From: Euborellia annulipes
Taxonomy: Eukaryota; Arthropoda; Insecta; Dermaptera; Anisolabididae
Direction of reading: 5' to 3'
Assembly: GCA_023213315.1 (NCBI GenBank)
Contig: JAKCPI010007782.1
Span: forward strand, 1-64,000
DNA: 64,000 nucleotides
Shown: positions 32,813-44,084 of the stretch, in pieces
How the letters are laid out: each line of letters opens with the position of its first letter
Position numbering within the stretch: the stretch's first letter is position 1
The notes under the pieces: model-generated
The model's input: the letters and a program-made list of their open reading frames with translations, nothing else
Databases searched by the model: none
What the model was told of the DNA's origin: nothing
Made by a program: the position numbers and the translations under genes

Positions 32813-32952
32813 GATTTTGTTTGACGTCATCGCCTGATCAAGAAGCAAACCTCGAGACTTCTTTGACTTCATTGTACCTTGAGAAGGCCTTCTGACCACA
32901 TCGTTACTGCACTACTCAATCCAGTATTTCCCGCAAAAATCGTACTTCCAAT
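32813..32952 (+). other. Exon-like module, copy 2, decayed frame
   Basis: Acceptor ttgtctacgcag, donor AT|gtgagtg, CRE TGACGTCA at 32822-32829. Frame has two stops. Confidence 0.55.
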
Positions 32953-33044
32953 GTGAGTGTTTTTTGATTATATTTATTTAAATTAAAATTAAATATACAA
33001 ATTGTAACGCTACACTAGGTTATATGTTTCCAAATATTTATTAA

Positions 33045-33185
33045 TTATAAATTAACACTTAATGCGCATTTCGACACTCATGTGCCATCATCACAAGTAA
33101 TTCAACAACTCTTTTTCGCATCCCTCATGAGTTTCGAAATGTGTATTAAATTTTAAATTATTCATATAGCCTATTGTCTAATTTA
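33045..33185 (-). repeat. Penelope-like untranslated region
   Basis: TTAACACTTAATGCGCATTT then CGACACTCATGTGCCATCAT: minus-strand form of GATGATGGCAC...GTGTCGAAAT. Confidence 0.45.
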
Positions 33186-33261
33186 TATATTTAATTTACT
33201 AGAACATTCAAAATATAATAGGCTATAAAAAAAATAAAAAACCGACAAAGGCTCTCCTGCT

Positions 33262-33529
33262 TTTCATTTTACTTTCTCTTACCTATTTACTATATAATAT
33301 ATAGTGGGAAAGTATTGCAATCATGTTAAAAATTCGATGTCGGCACACGTTTTGGGGTCCCCAGAGCCCAAAAAAGTTAGGTACCCCCACAGTTAAAATA
33401 AGCTGTTTAACAAAATCGGTCCAAAAGTATTAGCACTTTACTGAAGTAGTTTTTCATTTCTTTTCGAATTTTTCAAAATTGGCTTTAACGAGTTTGATAA
33501 TTTATAAATCATATTTTTTTAGATGTTCT
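33262..33529 (-). repeat. Family A copy truncated by mariner
   Basis: TTTTACTTTCTCTTACC hairpin, body through TTTTTTTAGATGTTCTTTAA, where the mariner relic starts. Confidence 0.8.
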
Positions 33530-33892
33530 TTAAAAATCATACCCCATTTTCCAACCTTTTGGATCTTTCCCTTGGGTCTCAGGCGATCGCAAATGGCTTG
33601 CCTAGTGACATTCAACTGCTCCGCCATCATTTGTTGCGTTTGTTTATCTTCTTCGTCCAATAATGCTTGTAATTCGTCGTCTTCAAACTTTTTTGGTCGA
33701 TTTTTGCGCTCTTTGTCAATAACATTGAAATCCCCACTTTTAAAACGTTTAACCCAGCGTTCACAAGTCTTGACGGTTGGAGCAAGATCGCCGTAAGTCT
33801 CTACAAGAATTCGATGACTTTCAGATGTCTTTTTCTTTTAATTGAACAAGAAAATCATTACATGCATCTTTATTTGCCTTAAAATTTGACAT
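33530..33892 (-). pseudogene. mariner transposase, N-terminal part, frameshifted and truncated
   Basis: On the minus strand: start MSNFKANKDACNDFLVQLKE, a frame break near 33830, then SESHRILVETYGDLAPTVKT, CERWVKRFKSGDFNVIDKER, KNRPKKFEDDELQALLDEED and LNVTRQAICDRLRPKGKIQK. These match the two helix-turn-helix DNA-binding motifs of mariner-family transposases. The sequence ends right after KVGKW, before the catalytic DD34D domain. Family known: cut-and-paste at TA. This copy cannot encode an active enzyme. Confidence 0.9.
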
Positions 33893-34524
33893 GTCTAACA
33901 CGAAAAAAGTATGCTACTAACTCGTAAACAACTAAAAGAATATGTTTTGTAGCGGGCTTACTTAGCCTACCAATAAATTGGCACTTTGGGTTCGACATCT
34001 TCTTCAATAGGCTTTATCTTTCTCTTGACAAAAAACGACATTTTAAACTTGCTCAGGTTGTTTTATTACATTTGTATATAAAGTCTTATCAAATACAAAA
34101 CTTTAGAGAAAATCGAAAAAAAAACTTGACAAATTAGGCTGTCGCACAGTGGTGGTTCCAAATCCTGAAAACGTGGTCAAAAGTCGAAAACGTTATTTAA
34201 TCTCTCTGAAATTCAGTACACAAGGGTTTTTGAGGTCGCTGATTTAGAATTTGATATTATTTTTTCAGAAAAAAAATATGGCGGAACCAATATGGGGAAC
34301 TAAAAAAAAATAATTCGATTTCAATCAAAATTGGCATTGTCGGGTTCTCGAGGTCGCCGATTTCGTATTTTAAATTAATTAATAACAAAATAATTTTTCT
34401 TTTTTTTTTATTAGTCTTTTTCTGCATCTTAGGTCATATTGACCCTAAATGATACATATTGTTTAATACGACACATTCGTGGGGGTCCAGACACATTTAT
34501 TTATGTCAAAATAATTTAATTTCT

Positions 34525-35187
34525 AGACAAAAAAATAGGATTTGCCCTCCCCTTATTTACAGCAATAATAGTCTCGAGTTCAAAGATTCATTTTCTGTTC
34601 TGGGAGTGACAGTTACATCTGATCTCTCCTGGAGCAACCACATCTCTTCTGTGGTTAAATCTACCGCAAGGAAATTGGGTTTCCTATTCAAAACGAAGCG
34701 TTACTTTTCCTCCCAACAACTCCTAATCCTCTATAAAGCCCAAATTCGGCCGTGTCTTGAATATTGTTCCCACCTTTGGCGAGGGGCGTCGAAAGACGCT
34801 CTCTCCTCCTTGGAAGCCATACAGAGGCGTGCAATTAGACTGATAGGTGATTCTACCCTTACTGCATCCCTACAGTCACTAGATCATAGAAGAAGAGTAT
34901 CTGCACTATCTCTATTCTACAGGTATTACCATGGTCAATGCTCTGCCGAATTAAAATCAATTATCCCACCCAATGCAACATATTCACGGAACACAAGAGA
35001 GGCATCTTCCCAGCATCCCTATGCTGTTCAGATCACGACTAACAGAACAAAACAATTTCATTCTTCCTTTGTCCCCATGACCTCCCGTGATTGGAACAAG
35101 CTCCCTGCGTCTATCTTCCCCAAAACCTACAATCTTCAGACTTTCAAGTCTAACCTCAACAGGCATCTTCTCAGTTCCCGCAGTTGA
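34525..35187 (+). CDS. Non-LTR retrotransposon reverse transcriptase, C-terminal fragment
   Basis: The end of the second open frame of a jockey/CR1-type LINE. Seen: LGVTVTSDLSWSNHISSVVK, LLILYKAQIRPCLEYCSHLW and LSSLEAIQRRAIRLIGD, the conserved post-palm/thumb region found in these elements, ending SNLNRHLLSSRS at TGA 35185-35187. The catalytic FADD motif and endonuclease are absent, so it is 5'-truncated, as is usual for LINE copies. Frame is intact for about 220 codons, implying a fairly recent insertion. The frame formally extends upstream to 34459 into SINE-like sequence. Confidence 0.88.
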   Translation, partial: RQKNRICPPLIYSNNSLEFKDSFSVLGVTVTSDLSWSNHISSVVKSTARKLGFLFKTKRYFSSQQLLILYKAQIRPCLEYCSHLWRGASKDALSSLEAIQRRAIRLIGDSTLTASLQSLDHRRRVSALSLFYRYYHGQCSAELKSIIPPNATYSRNTREASSQHPYAVQITTNRTKQFHSSFVPMTSRDWNKLPASIFPKTYNLQTFKSNLNRHLLSSRS

Positions 35188-35282
35188 GTTTCCCCTTTAT
35201 GCTTCTCCTTTTGTTTTTATTTTCTTCCTGGCTGCATGTGACTATTGGTCATTATAGGTCTTCGGACCTTATGCACCCATTC

Positions 35283-35320
<38 letters not shown>
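35188..35320 (+). other. 3' untranslated region and poly(A) of the LINE
   Basis: About 95 bp (ending CTTATGCACCCATTCC) then a 36-A run at 35284-35319. Confidence 0.8.
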
Positions 35321-35321
<1 letters not shown>

Positions 35322-36149
35322 ACAATATTTTATTCAATATTTTTAATATGGATTACATATAACATTAGTTTTATATAACATTAATATGCTTCATCAGATG
35401 AATATTCAAATTCCAAAAAAGATTAAATAAAAAAAAATGTGCAGGTGCCGGCAGCTATTTTTTTAAAATTATTAATGAAGAAGGATCCAAAAAGACAGGA
35501 AAAGTTGTTTGAGAGTGGGATGTCGTGGGACTTTTTACTTTTTGACTTTTGAATTTTCGCGACATCTGAAATGGAAAAAAAATAAGACGTTATTTGAAAT
35601 GCTCCTATAATTTAACTATCAAATTTTATTGCATTTTTTTTACATTGTTGAAATTTACTTACTTTCAGTCGTTGATTCCATTTGACGAAATTGAAATAAC
35701 CAAAAAAAAAAAGGAAATAGAGAGCGATTGAAAATGATGCTTATTTGCGTTCGGAGAGAGCTCCCGATTGTTGTCAAAAACGCTCAGATTCAAATAGATT
35801 TTAAGAGCCAGATAAGTGCATATGACTCTCAAAAACGGTCGCTCCTAACCGTAAATATAATATTAAAACTATTTAGGGGCTTAAAAGTCCCCGAATTTAA
35901 TCTTTATTTTTGGACTTTTGGCCACGTTTTCGGGATTTGGAACCACTGTGCGTCGCACTAGATTTTTTTTTATATTACTTATTTCATAAAATAATCTCTT
36001 CAAAAATTCATGAATAAATATTTTTTATGAATTTTACTTCATTAAATGAAATCAAATTCAATTATAGAACATGGATTCTCTTTCTACATTCAGATTACCC
36101 TGCATATTAATACAATATCGAAAATATATTATTGCCCATTAAATAATTT

Positions 36150-36415
36150 TCAAGGTAATAAGGAATAATTTCCAAAGAATAATGCAGCCAAATTTATTTC
36201 ATTTGATTTTAATAAAAATTCTTAATCACTTGCTGACGTTTCGGTTCGGGTTTGAACCATCATCGGAGCTACAAACATGGAAAATAATATGATGATCCGA
36301 TGATGGTTCAAACCCGAACCGAAACGTCAGCAAGTGATTAAGAATTAAATTAAAATCAAATGAAATAAATTTGGCTGCATTCTTCTTTGAAAATTATTCC
36401 TTATTACCTTGAACA
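36150..36415. repeat. Penelope-like fold-back
   Basis: Arms of about 115 bp with a 30-bp loop; right arm has CCGATGATGGTTCAAACCCG then AACCGAAACGTCAGC (stem GGTTC/GAACC). Confidence 0.7.
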
Positions 36416-36889
36416 TAATACTACAGCTATAACAAATATTCAATTACTTAAATAATTTTGGTCTTGAATAAATATTGTCCTTATTCATAAAATAAAAAAT
36501 TTAGAGAGGTCTCTTAAGAAATTTTTTGTGATCTTGCAATTGGCCATCTATCACCCGAGAAGTGTGCGAGTTCATTAAACCCCAGAACGATCCATCAGCA
36601 TCCTCAGCATCCTCTCTCTTTCTATCTCTTTAGAGCTGATTTCCTAAAACTAAGAGGCGGCTCGGGTCCTAAAGGGTCCAACCCCCCACTAACTCTCTAC
36701 AGCCTATTTATTATTGGAAATGAAAAAATAACAAAAAAATGTCCCACGCGACATATGGTCCTTGACTCGATGGTGGTCGATGAACAAACCCATAAAAAAT
36801 AATAAATAAATACCCATTGCTCAAACGTGCATGATGCAGATTAAAAAAAAAAAAAACAAGTGTTGCCAAAAAGCTTCATTTTTTTAAGA

Positions 36890-37475
36890 ATCTGTTGTGA
36901 CTGACTGCACAGCACAAAACTTTCTCTTGCTTTAGGTATTCGAAAGTTATATGATGTGCTGCACATTTTTTGCCAAGATATATTTAGTTTCCAATACTAT
37001 ATAAAAAAAATCAAAAAGTAAAATTTATAATCAAAATCAAAGGAAGATATAAATATTTTGAATTTTCGAGCCTCTATATTAAAGAAAAACTCGATTTTGG
37101 AGACGTCAGCCCTATATCAACTGATATCTACAGTCACCTTAATCTTATATCTATATACATATTTTATTATCATCTTTCCTATGAAGAACAAGAGTAAAGC
37201 GGTGTTCAAACAATTTTGGGAGCAAAATGAAAATATACCATCTATTGCAATAGTATTGAGAATAAAGCCCGGAAGTTAGGCAGCCCAAATGGCAGCTGGT
37301 CTGTCTAAGAAATATCTTTTTCAAAGCAGACAATAGGGCAATCGGCCTTTATTACCATAAAAATTTATCTTTTTAATATATTAGTGAACGTGTACCATTT
37401 GGGCTGCCTAACTTCCGGGCTTTATTCTCAATACTATTGCAATAGATGGTACATTTTAAAGAGCATCTAGGGTAG
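36890..37475 (+). repeat. Family A copy interrupted by a MITE
   Basis: Degenerate hairpin 36893-36975, body to 37237, MITE, then TACATTTTAAAGAGCATCTA. Confidence 0.75.
37238..37449. mobile_element. MITE with about 57-bp perfect terminal inverted repeats, TA target
   Basis: Starts CCATCTATTGCAATAGTATT and ends with the exact reverse; TA at 37236-37237 and 37450-37451. Perfect repeats indicate a young element; TA target fits Tc1/mariner-type. Confidence 0.88.
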
Positions 37476-37589
37476 GTGGAAACATAGGCACGCAATTTTC
37501 TGTTTATGCCAATTTGAGACATTTATAATAGATGATTTGTATCCAGTAATTTTTTTGAAATTTTTTTTTTTTTTCTAAAACAAAATTGA

Positions 37590-38053
37590 AAAAAATCTGG
37601 CGGCAATCGAAAGTTGTGTTCTTTGCTTGTCACACCATATTTTTCGTGTCGACATATATTTAGTTTCCGCCGATATATTAGAATTCACGATGTAAAATTT
37701 ATAAGTATGGGAAAATATTTATATTTTCTTACCATGGCAACCATTTCTCCTATGTTCTCTATGAAGTACAAGAGTAAAGTAGTCTTCAGAAGATTTCAAT
37801 GGCAAAATAAGAATATACATTTGAAAGAGCATCTAAAAAATAATTGAATTATGAATTTAAAAAAAAATCTTTTGAGCGAATTTTGAGAAAATCGAAAAAA
37901 ATTGAAAAACTACATCAGCAAAGTACTAGTACTTTTTGGCCGATTTTGATTAAAAGGTTATTTTCACGCTCCCGGGGGTGTTTAACTTAAATATAACATT
38001 TCAGCCTGATAGCTTAATTCCTTCAGGCTTTAAATTGAACCCAGACACACACA

Positions 38054-38095
<42 letters not shown>

Positions 38096-38240
38096 CCATG
38101 TCGCGAAAACCACTTTTTTGGATTCAGGGGACCTCAAAACGTATATATCCATCAAAATCTCGATATCGAATTTTTGACATGAATCCAATTCTTTCTCTAT
38201 ATATTAACGTATATATAGAGGTAAGAGAAAGAAAAATATA
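37590..38240 (+). repeat. Family A copy lacking the left hairpin arm
   Basis: From AATCGAAAGTTGTGTTC through AAAGTACTAGTACTTTTTGG to GGTAAGAGAAAG; includes a CA/GA microsatellite at 38043-38092. Confidence 0.9.
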
Positions 38241-38485
38241 TTTCAGAAAAAATAAAATCCCAGTTCAGTCGTTCAGTGCCTTATTTCAACCAATTTCATT
38301 AAAATTGTCCCGAAAATTTATAAACAAAAGATTATGAGGAAGGCAACTCATGATTTTGTTGCACAACAATGACAATATCGGCTGAGAACTCGTGGACATA
38401 ACATTTCACATGTTTTCATAAAATCTAAGTGAAAAATAAAAAATATTGCATTTTCACAAAAAATTTCTGCTATGAGAAACTAAAT
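38241..38485. other. No recognised feature
   Basis: AT-rich. Confidence 0.4.
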
Positions 38486-38489
38486 ATAT

Positions 38490-38580
38490 CTCCACACAAA
38501 AAATCTGGTGTGACTGGCGCACGGCACACAACATTCTCCTACCTTCGTTAGCTGTGCGACATTCACACAAGATTTTTCAT
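38490..38580 (+). repeat. Family A hairpin, shortened
   Basis: AAAAATCTGGTGTGACTGGC ... CACACAAGATTTTT. Confidence 0.65.
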
Positions 38581-39180
38581 CAAGTTCTCCAAATCGATAA
38601 AAATGTCAAATACGTGGTATTGTCATGACATCGATTAAATTTTAGGTCTATATTAAAAAAATAAATAAACTGGGTGAAATGTTAAATTTTTTATTCTATC
38701 CGAGGAAAATGCGCTCTCTCTAAACATCAAGTGGCGATGAGTTTCTGACCATTTTATTTCTCTTTTGACACTTTTTTTTTATAAATTAAATATTTTATTA
38801 ACATTTGATTAGATTAGAGCATTTCCGTTTCGAATTATTTATAAATAAATTTTTTTTTATTATCAATCCTTCAAAAATTAATTGCAAAATGCATTCATGA
38901 AGAAAAGAAAAAGTCAAAGATCAAAAGGGGAAAAATATTATTTATCATCTAAAATACTATCAAATTACTATTTCTATTTCAAAGGCGTTAATTTAATATT
39001 TATATTATTAATTTTATTGAGCTTTTTATCTTTAATAAAATATTTTTAATGTTTATCTAAAACACTAAATTCCTCCCCCTTGTACATAATTGAAATTATC
39101 ATAGGGTTCGAACCCAAATCTTTTAAACGCTTACAAAATACAAAAACTTTATTTAATATTAGACAGTTTAAATAGGCCTT
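38581..39180. other. No recognised feature
   Basis: AT-rich; CCTCCCCCTTGTACATAATT region near 39075 is not coding. Confidence 0.4.
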
Positions 39181-39189
39181 GATATACGA

Positions 39190-40255
39190 TATATAAAAAT
39201 CTGGTGTGACTGGTCGCACAGCACACAACTTTCTCTTACCCTTCTGCAAGAGAAAGTTGTTTACTGTGCCTGTCACACTAGATTTGTTGTGTCGAGATAT
39301 ATGTATTTAGATTTAATTGAGGTGTATAGCTGATAATACAATTTAAGGTTCAGGAAATTCCAAATGAGCAACGCAGCTAGTCGTTTTTTCAATTTTTATT
39401 TAAACATCAAGTGCCAGAGGCAACGTTTTGGTCACATATAGGACCATCATCAGGGCCAAGCCATTGTCAATTTATTGATCCTCTTGGTCATATTGGCCAA
39501 AGAATAATACAACAAATCCAATGACCAAATTGTTAGATATAGTGTGTTATTATGGACTGAGAGTGAGTGAATGAATGGTCATTGGATTTGTTGTATTATT
39601 AATAATTTCTTTGGCCAATATGATCAAGAGGATCAATAAATTGACAATTGCTTGACCCTGATGATGGTCCTATATGTGACCAAAACGTTGCCTCTGGCAC
39701 TTGATGTTTAAATAAAAATTGAAAAAACGACTAGCTGCGTTGCTCATTTGGAATTTCCTGAACCTTAAAGAGATATATTTAGTTGCCCTTGGCACCTAAG
39801 TTCCAAACTTGACCACTTGAATTTCATAAGTAAAAATCTGAAATACATCAGTAAAGTGTACTTCAAACAAAAAATTTCACTGTTATACTTTTTAAAGAGA
39901 ATGTAAAAAATAATTTGATTTTTGAATTTTAATCAAAATCGTTGGAACGAATTTTAAGAAAATCGATAAAACCTGAAAAAGTACATCAGTAAAGTACTAG
40001 TACTTTTTGGCCGATTCAGTTCAAAAGCTTATTTTGGAGTGTTCTGGAGGGTACCTAACATAAATATCAAATTTCAATCCGGTAGCTGATTTTCCTTCAT
40101 GCTTAAAATCTTAACACACAACACAGACAGAACAATTTGCGAGACCCACTTTTTGGACTCGGGGACATGTATATCCATCAAAATCTCGACATCGAATTTT
40201 TGATATGCAATGCTTTCTCTATATATTACATATAATATATTATAGGGTAAGAGAA
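39190..40255 (+). repeat. Family A copy split by a Penelope-like fold-back
   Basis: Hairpin 39197-39290; after the fold-back the body continues TTTTTAAAGAGAATGTAAAA, AAAGTACTAGTACTTTTTGG, and ends GGTAAGAGAAAGTAAAA. Confidence 0.8.
39347..39770. repeat. Penelope-like fold-back
   Basis: Arms of roughly 190 bp (AAGGTTCAGGAAATTCC / GGAATTTCCTGAACCTT outermost), loop about 50 bp; right arm CTGATGATGGTCCTATATGT then GACCAAAACGTTGCC. Confidence 0.75.
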
Positions 40256-40379
40256 AGTAAAAAAAATGCATTTATTCGTTGATCCTTTCGGCCGATCAAC
40301 ATCTTTCTTCCGTGAGACACCCATCCGAGGCTCATCACTATTTGTTCTTGCTTATTTACAAAGATCTAGCCGTCATTTG

Positions 40380-40450
40380 AGGGGGGGGGGGGTCAGAGGG
40401 GACATTTGCCCCTCCCCCCAAGGCTTTGGAAAAAATAGTAATGAGCTTAG
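40380..40450. mobile_element. hAT-type relic
   Basis: G12 run and TTGCCCCTCCCCCCAAGG without matched ends. Confidence 0.3.
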
Positions 40451-40749
40451 CCCCTAAAAACATTCTAACTCATACTCTTTCTTTATAAATAAGTAAATAA
40501 GATGGTATAGATAAACATAATAGAGCTATATACTGTAAATGTTTATAAATTAAGTATTACAGGAAGTAAACATTTTTTTACCCTCCTCCAAGCAAAAACT
40601 GGAATGACGTCTAGCCGATACGATACAATCATTACTAAATAGAAAGCGCTAGCCACGGACTGATTGGCCAGGGAAAAAGGAAGTGGAATTAGAGAAGGAA
40701 ATTTAAACTTTAAAGATGATGGAGAATATGGCTGTTTAAATTGATAAAG

Positions 40750-41195
40750 ATAGCGAATAGCAGCCTGGAAAAATCAAATCAGACAAAAACTAGTTCAATT
40801 TTTATCAGATTTTCCTTTATTTGATCTTCGACGTTTCGGACGCCACGCGCGCCTTCCTCAGGACTTATGAACGATACATGTATAAATATAATAAAGTAAC
40901 AGCAGAGACAATCATTTTTCTTCCACTTCATTTTCCCTCCATACTTACAATCAATCGTCAAACAAATACAGATGGACGACTATACGATTTCAGTTTTCGT
41001 TAGAAATACCTCCCTGAGGGGGAAGAAAAATGATTGTCTCTGCTGTTACTTTATTATAATTATACATGTTTCGATCACAAGTCCTGAGGAAGGGAACGGC
41101 TGTTGTCCGAAACGTCGACGATCAAATAAAGAAAAATATGATAATAATTAATCTAGTTTTTGTCTGATTTGATTTTTCCTGGCTGCTATCCACTG
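40750..41195. repeat. Penelope-like fold-back
   Basis: Outer arms GATAGCGAATAGCAGCC... / ...GGCTGCTATC; inner part CTGAGGAAGGGAACGGCTGT then TGTCCGAAACGTCGACG. Confidence 0.7.
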
Positions 41196-41286
41196 TTCTA
41201 ATTAAACTTTAAAATTTTGCAATTAATCGCCTTCGGCGAAGTCGGGCTTTACCACTACCAAATACATTATGATATAATGGCAGCGG

Positions 41287-41291
<5 letters not shown>

Positions 41292-41319
<28 letters not shown>
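41292..41319. repeat. GA microsatellite
   Basis: About 14 GA units. Confidence 0.9.
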
Positions 41320-41323
<4 letters not shown>

Positions 41324-41719
41324 GCTTGCTCCTGAAACGGCTTGATTAGTCAGAATTTGTCTCGACTGCAAATTTTTTACCGCCAGATTGGATTGTTTAA
41401 TTCTACAATGACATTATCTACTTCACCAGTAAAAATTCACAATTACATTGCAATTTTTTTTTTTTTTTTAATCTTACAATTTTTGTCTATCAAATTTTGT
41501 ATAGTAGAAAATAATTATTGTATTTAAATAAATTTTTATTTGAATTTCTTAAAAGATATGCTAACACATAAATAAGGTTTAATGAGCCAACGATAAGACT
41601 TCCCCTTCTCTCTCTCCCACACTCTTTTCACAATATTTTTCTCTTTTGTTTTGAGCCTTTCTATAACTCTCTTATTTTACCTACTGATTTCTTATAGACT
41701 TTTAATCTTGTCTGGACAG

Positions 41720-41860
41720 GTTTATGTGTGACGTCATCACCTGCCCAGGGAATACACTTGGAGGGACCTTCGCCTTCAATGTGCCTCGAGAAGGCACCCG
41801 GATCACATCGTTACTGCGCTACTCCGGTCCAGCATTTCCCGCCCAGAGCGAGCTATTAAT
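41720..41860 (+). other. Exon-like module, copy 3, with CRE
   Basis: 141 bp, acceptor tctggacag, donor AT|gtgagta; TGACGTCA 41729-41736. The same 46-codon frame is open; differs from copy 1 by a few substitutions. Confidence 0.55.
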
Positions 41861-41973
41861 GTGAGTATTCTTCATTTATGAATATATTTATTTATTTAAC
41901 CTTAGAAAATATTCCAATATGAAAATATCTGAGAGATATTTTTACTTTTTCTTACCTCTATATATGTTAATAT

Positions 41974-42196
41974 GGCTAATATCTAGTATAGAATCCCAGG
42001 ACATGGGGACAAGTTTAAACAACTTGCAGGGGTCTCGACCTAATTGTTTCGGTCCTTCGGTATGCAGTTCGGTTTCCTTCAATTAAAAAAATTTAAAACA
42101 ACTAGTGAATTCTCGGCTCGATTCGGGAACGTTGAGCTAAGGTCAAGAGAGAACTAGCCCACTGATGGCTTCGGGATTCTGTTCTAGAGATTAACC
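41974..42196. mobile_element. MITE with GGCTAATATCTAG ends, duplicate
   Basis: Same element and same site as 30276-30499; GTTAATAT at 41966-41973 and 42197-42204. Confidence 0.8.
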
Positions 42197-42489
42197 GTTA
42201 ATATATAGAGAGAGAAAGTATTGGATTTATGTCAAAAATTCGATGTCGAGATTTTAATGGATATACTCGTTTTGAGGTCCCCTGAATCCAAAAAAGTGGT
42301 TTGCGACATGGTCTGTCTGTGTGTGTCTTCAATTTTAAGTATGAAGGAATGGAGCTATGAGGCTGAAATTTTATATTTAAAGTTAGACACCCACCTAGGG
42401 CGTGAAAATAAGCTTTTGATCAAAATCGTCCAAAAAGTACTAGTACTATACTGATTCGATGGCTGAGTGATAATTAACAGGAACAGGCG

Positions 42490-43035
42490 GAAGTAGGCAG
42501 CCAGCATGGAATAACAAACCTTTTTAAATATGCTCGACTTTTCGGCAACGCATCGCTCCCATTTTCAGGACGATAAATTGTTAGAATACAAGGTTGACAG
42601 TATAGTATTTAATTATCTTTATAAATTATACAATATTTAATTGGGCTATATGTAATAATAGTGAGTGACTTGCTCTCTTAGGACTTATTAAAATCAAATC
42701 CTAAGCGAGCAAGTCACTGACTCTTAATACATATAGCCCAATTAAATATTGTATAATTTACAGTGATAATTAAATATAATACTGTCAACCTTGTATTCTA
42801 ACAATTAATCGTCCTGAGGAAGGTCGTGACTTGCGACCGAAACGTCTACGGTTAATAATTAAATAAAAGTTTTTTATTTAATTCCTTTGCTGCTAAGTCT
42901 CTTATACTCAATTAAATTGTTAATGTTGCTTAGAATGATACATTTCGGTTCATATCAATCTTAAGCACATTAACAATTTATCGTCCTGAAAATGGGAGCG
43001 ATGCGTTATTTTTATTCCATGCTGGCTGCCTATAT
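42490..43035. repeat. Nested Penelope-like fold-backs
   Basis: Outer arms AGGCAGCCAGCATGGAATAA / TTATTCCATGCTGGCTGCCT; inside, a second palindrome from about 42560 to 42820; right inner arm CCTGAGGAAGGTCGTGACTT then GCGACCGAAACGTC. Confidence 0.7.
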
Positions 43036-43059
43036 CTACTTGCTCCTGATAACAAAGTT

Positions 43060-43407
43060 TTAATAATTTACAAGATTGCCTTCAAAAGCCGAAAGAAGAA
43101 AACAAACTAAAGCAGTCTTAATTAAATTAAGAAAAATCCTTTTTTTTAATATTCAACAAACCATATATGAAAAAAATAAAGCGGTTTCAGACTTAGATTG
43201 ATATCAACTTTTTTTCTTAGAATCAATTAAGAGATTCACATTCTTAAGAATGCATTTATGAAACACGATGATTAAAATGATAATTAGTTTATTGATAGCC
43301 AATATTTTATAAGACAAATTGAATATTTAAATTCATTTCTGATTGAATGGAAGAGAGAGAGAGAGAGAGAAACTCCTTATTATAATTAATTCTTTCTTTT
43401 GTTTTAG
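43060..43407. other. No recognised feature
   Basis: AT-rich with a GA repeat near 43350; ends in a good acceptor. Confidence 0.4.
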
Positions 43408-43462
43408 TATTATGTGCAGCCAACAGGAGAGGAAAGACATCTGAGGAATTGAGTCTTGCAGA
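43408..43462 (+). CDS. Candidate 55-bp internal exon
   Basis: Acceptor ctttcttttgttttag before 43408 and donor GA|gtgagtg after 43462. Only one frame is open (LCAANRRGKTSEELSLA). Short, no domain; speculative. Confidence 0.25.
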
Positions 43463-44040
43463 GTGAGTGATTATCATCAATCATCAACAGAAATGCCATC
43501 ATAATAGTATGATAATAAAATAATTAACTTACCTTTGTAAAGGAAATGAATGACATATTCATCTTCCTAAATAAGTATATAAAAGCTCTATTTACAACAG
43601 AAGGAGGAAATCAATTGAGAATATAAAATATAACGACAGGTAATATTAATATTAGTAGACTATTTTATTGATCTCAATGTTAGTTTCATATTAAAAGGAG
43701 AATATTAATTAAAATAAAAATTTGAATATAATTATTAAAATTATTTTAATTGAATTTCTTTTATTAATAAGGAACTAATAATGAGATAATTAATATTCTT
43801 TAATAAAATAGTCAACTAATAATAACCCACTTTTAATATATAATATTCTTTTAAAATAAATAATTAAAATAGGAGAAAATATTTAAATCAGGTTTAATTA
43901 ATATACTCATATTAAAATAATAGAAATTAATTAATTCTATAATATAAGATTTATATACTAGGGATAGGTAATAGAAAATAAATGATATCTTGAATGTATA
44001 ATAGTCTTTATTAATATATTAATGAAAAACAATCATAATA
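43463..44040. other. No recognised feature
   Basis: Extremely AT-rich (long stretches of A/T with almost no GC). Confidence 0.5.
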
Positions 44041-44084
44041 TAATTAAGTGAAGTCATGTAAAAGGAGAGACGATGTGATCAGTT

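Larger units (their letters stand above)
34143..35958. mobile_element. TIR element with CACAGTGGTTCCAAATCC ends, split by a retrotransposon
   Basis: GCACAGTGGTGGTTCCAAAT ... GTGGTCAAAAGTC on the left and its reverse complement (GACTTTTGGCCACG ... CCACTGTGC) on the right. Flanks differ slightly (TGTCGCA / TGCGTCGCA), so the duplication is uncertain. The inner non-LTR element occupies about 34400-35320. Confidence 0.6.
41388..42262 (+). repeat. Family C unit, copy 2
   Basis: Near-identical to 29676-30567 over its whole length. Continues as reversed family A to about 42460. Confidence 0.85.

Noticed and set aside
33479..33796. Plus-strand 105-codon frame
   Set aside because: It is the antisense shadow of the mariner transposase on the minus strand.
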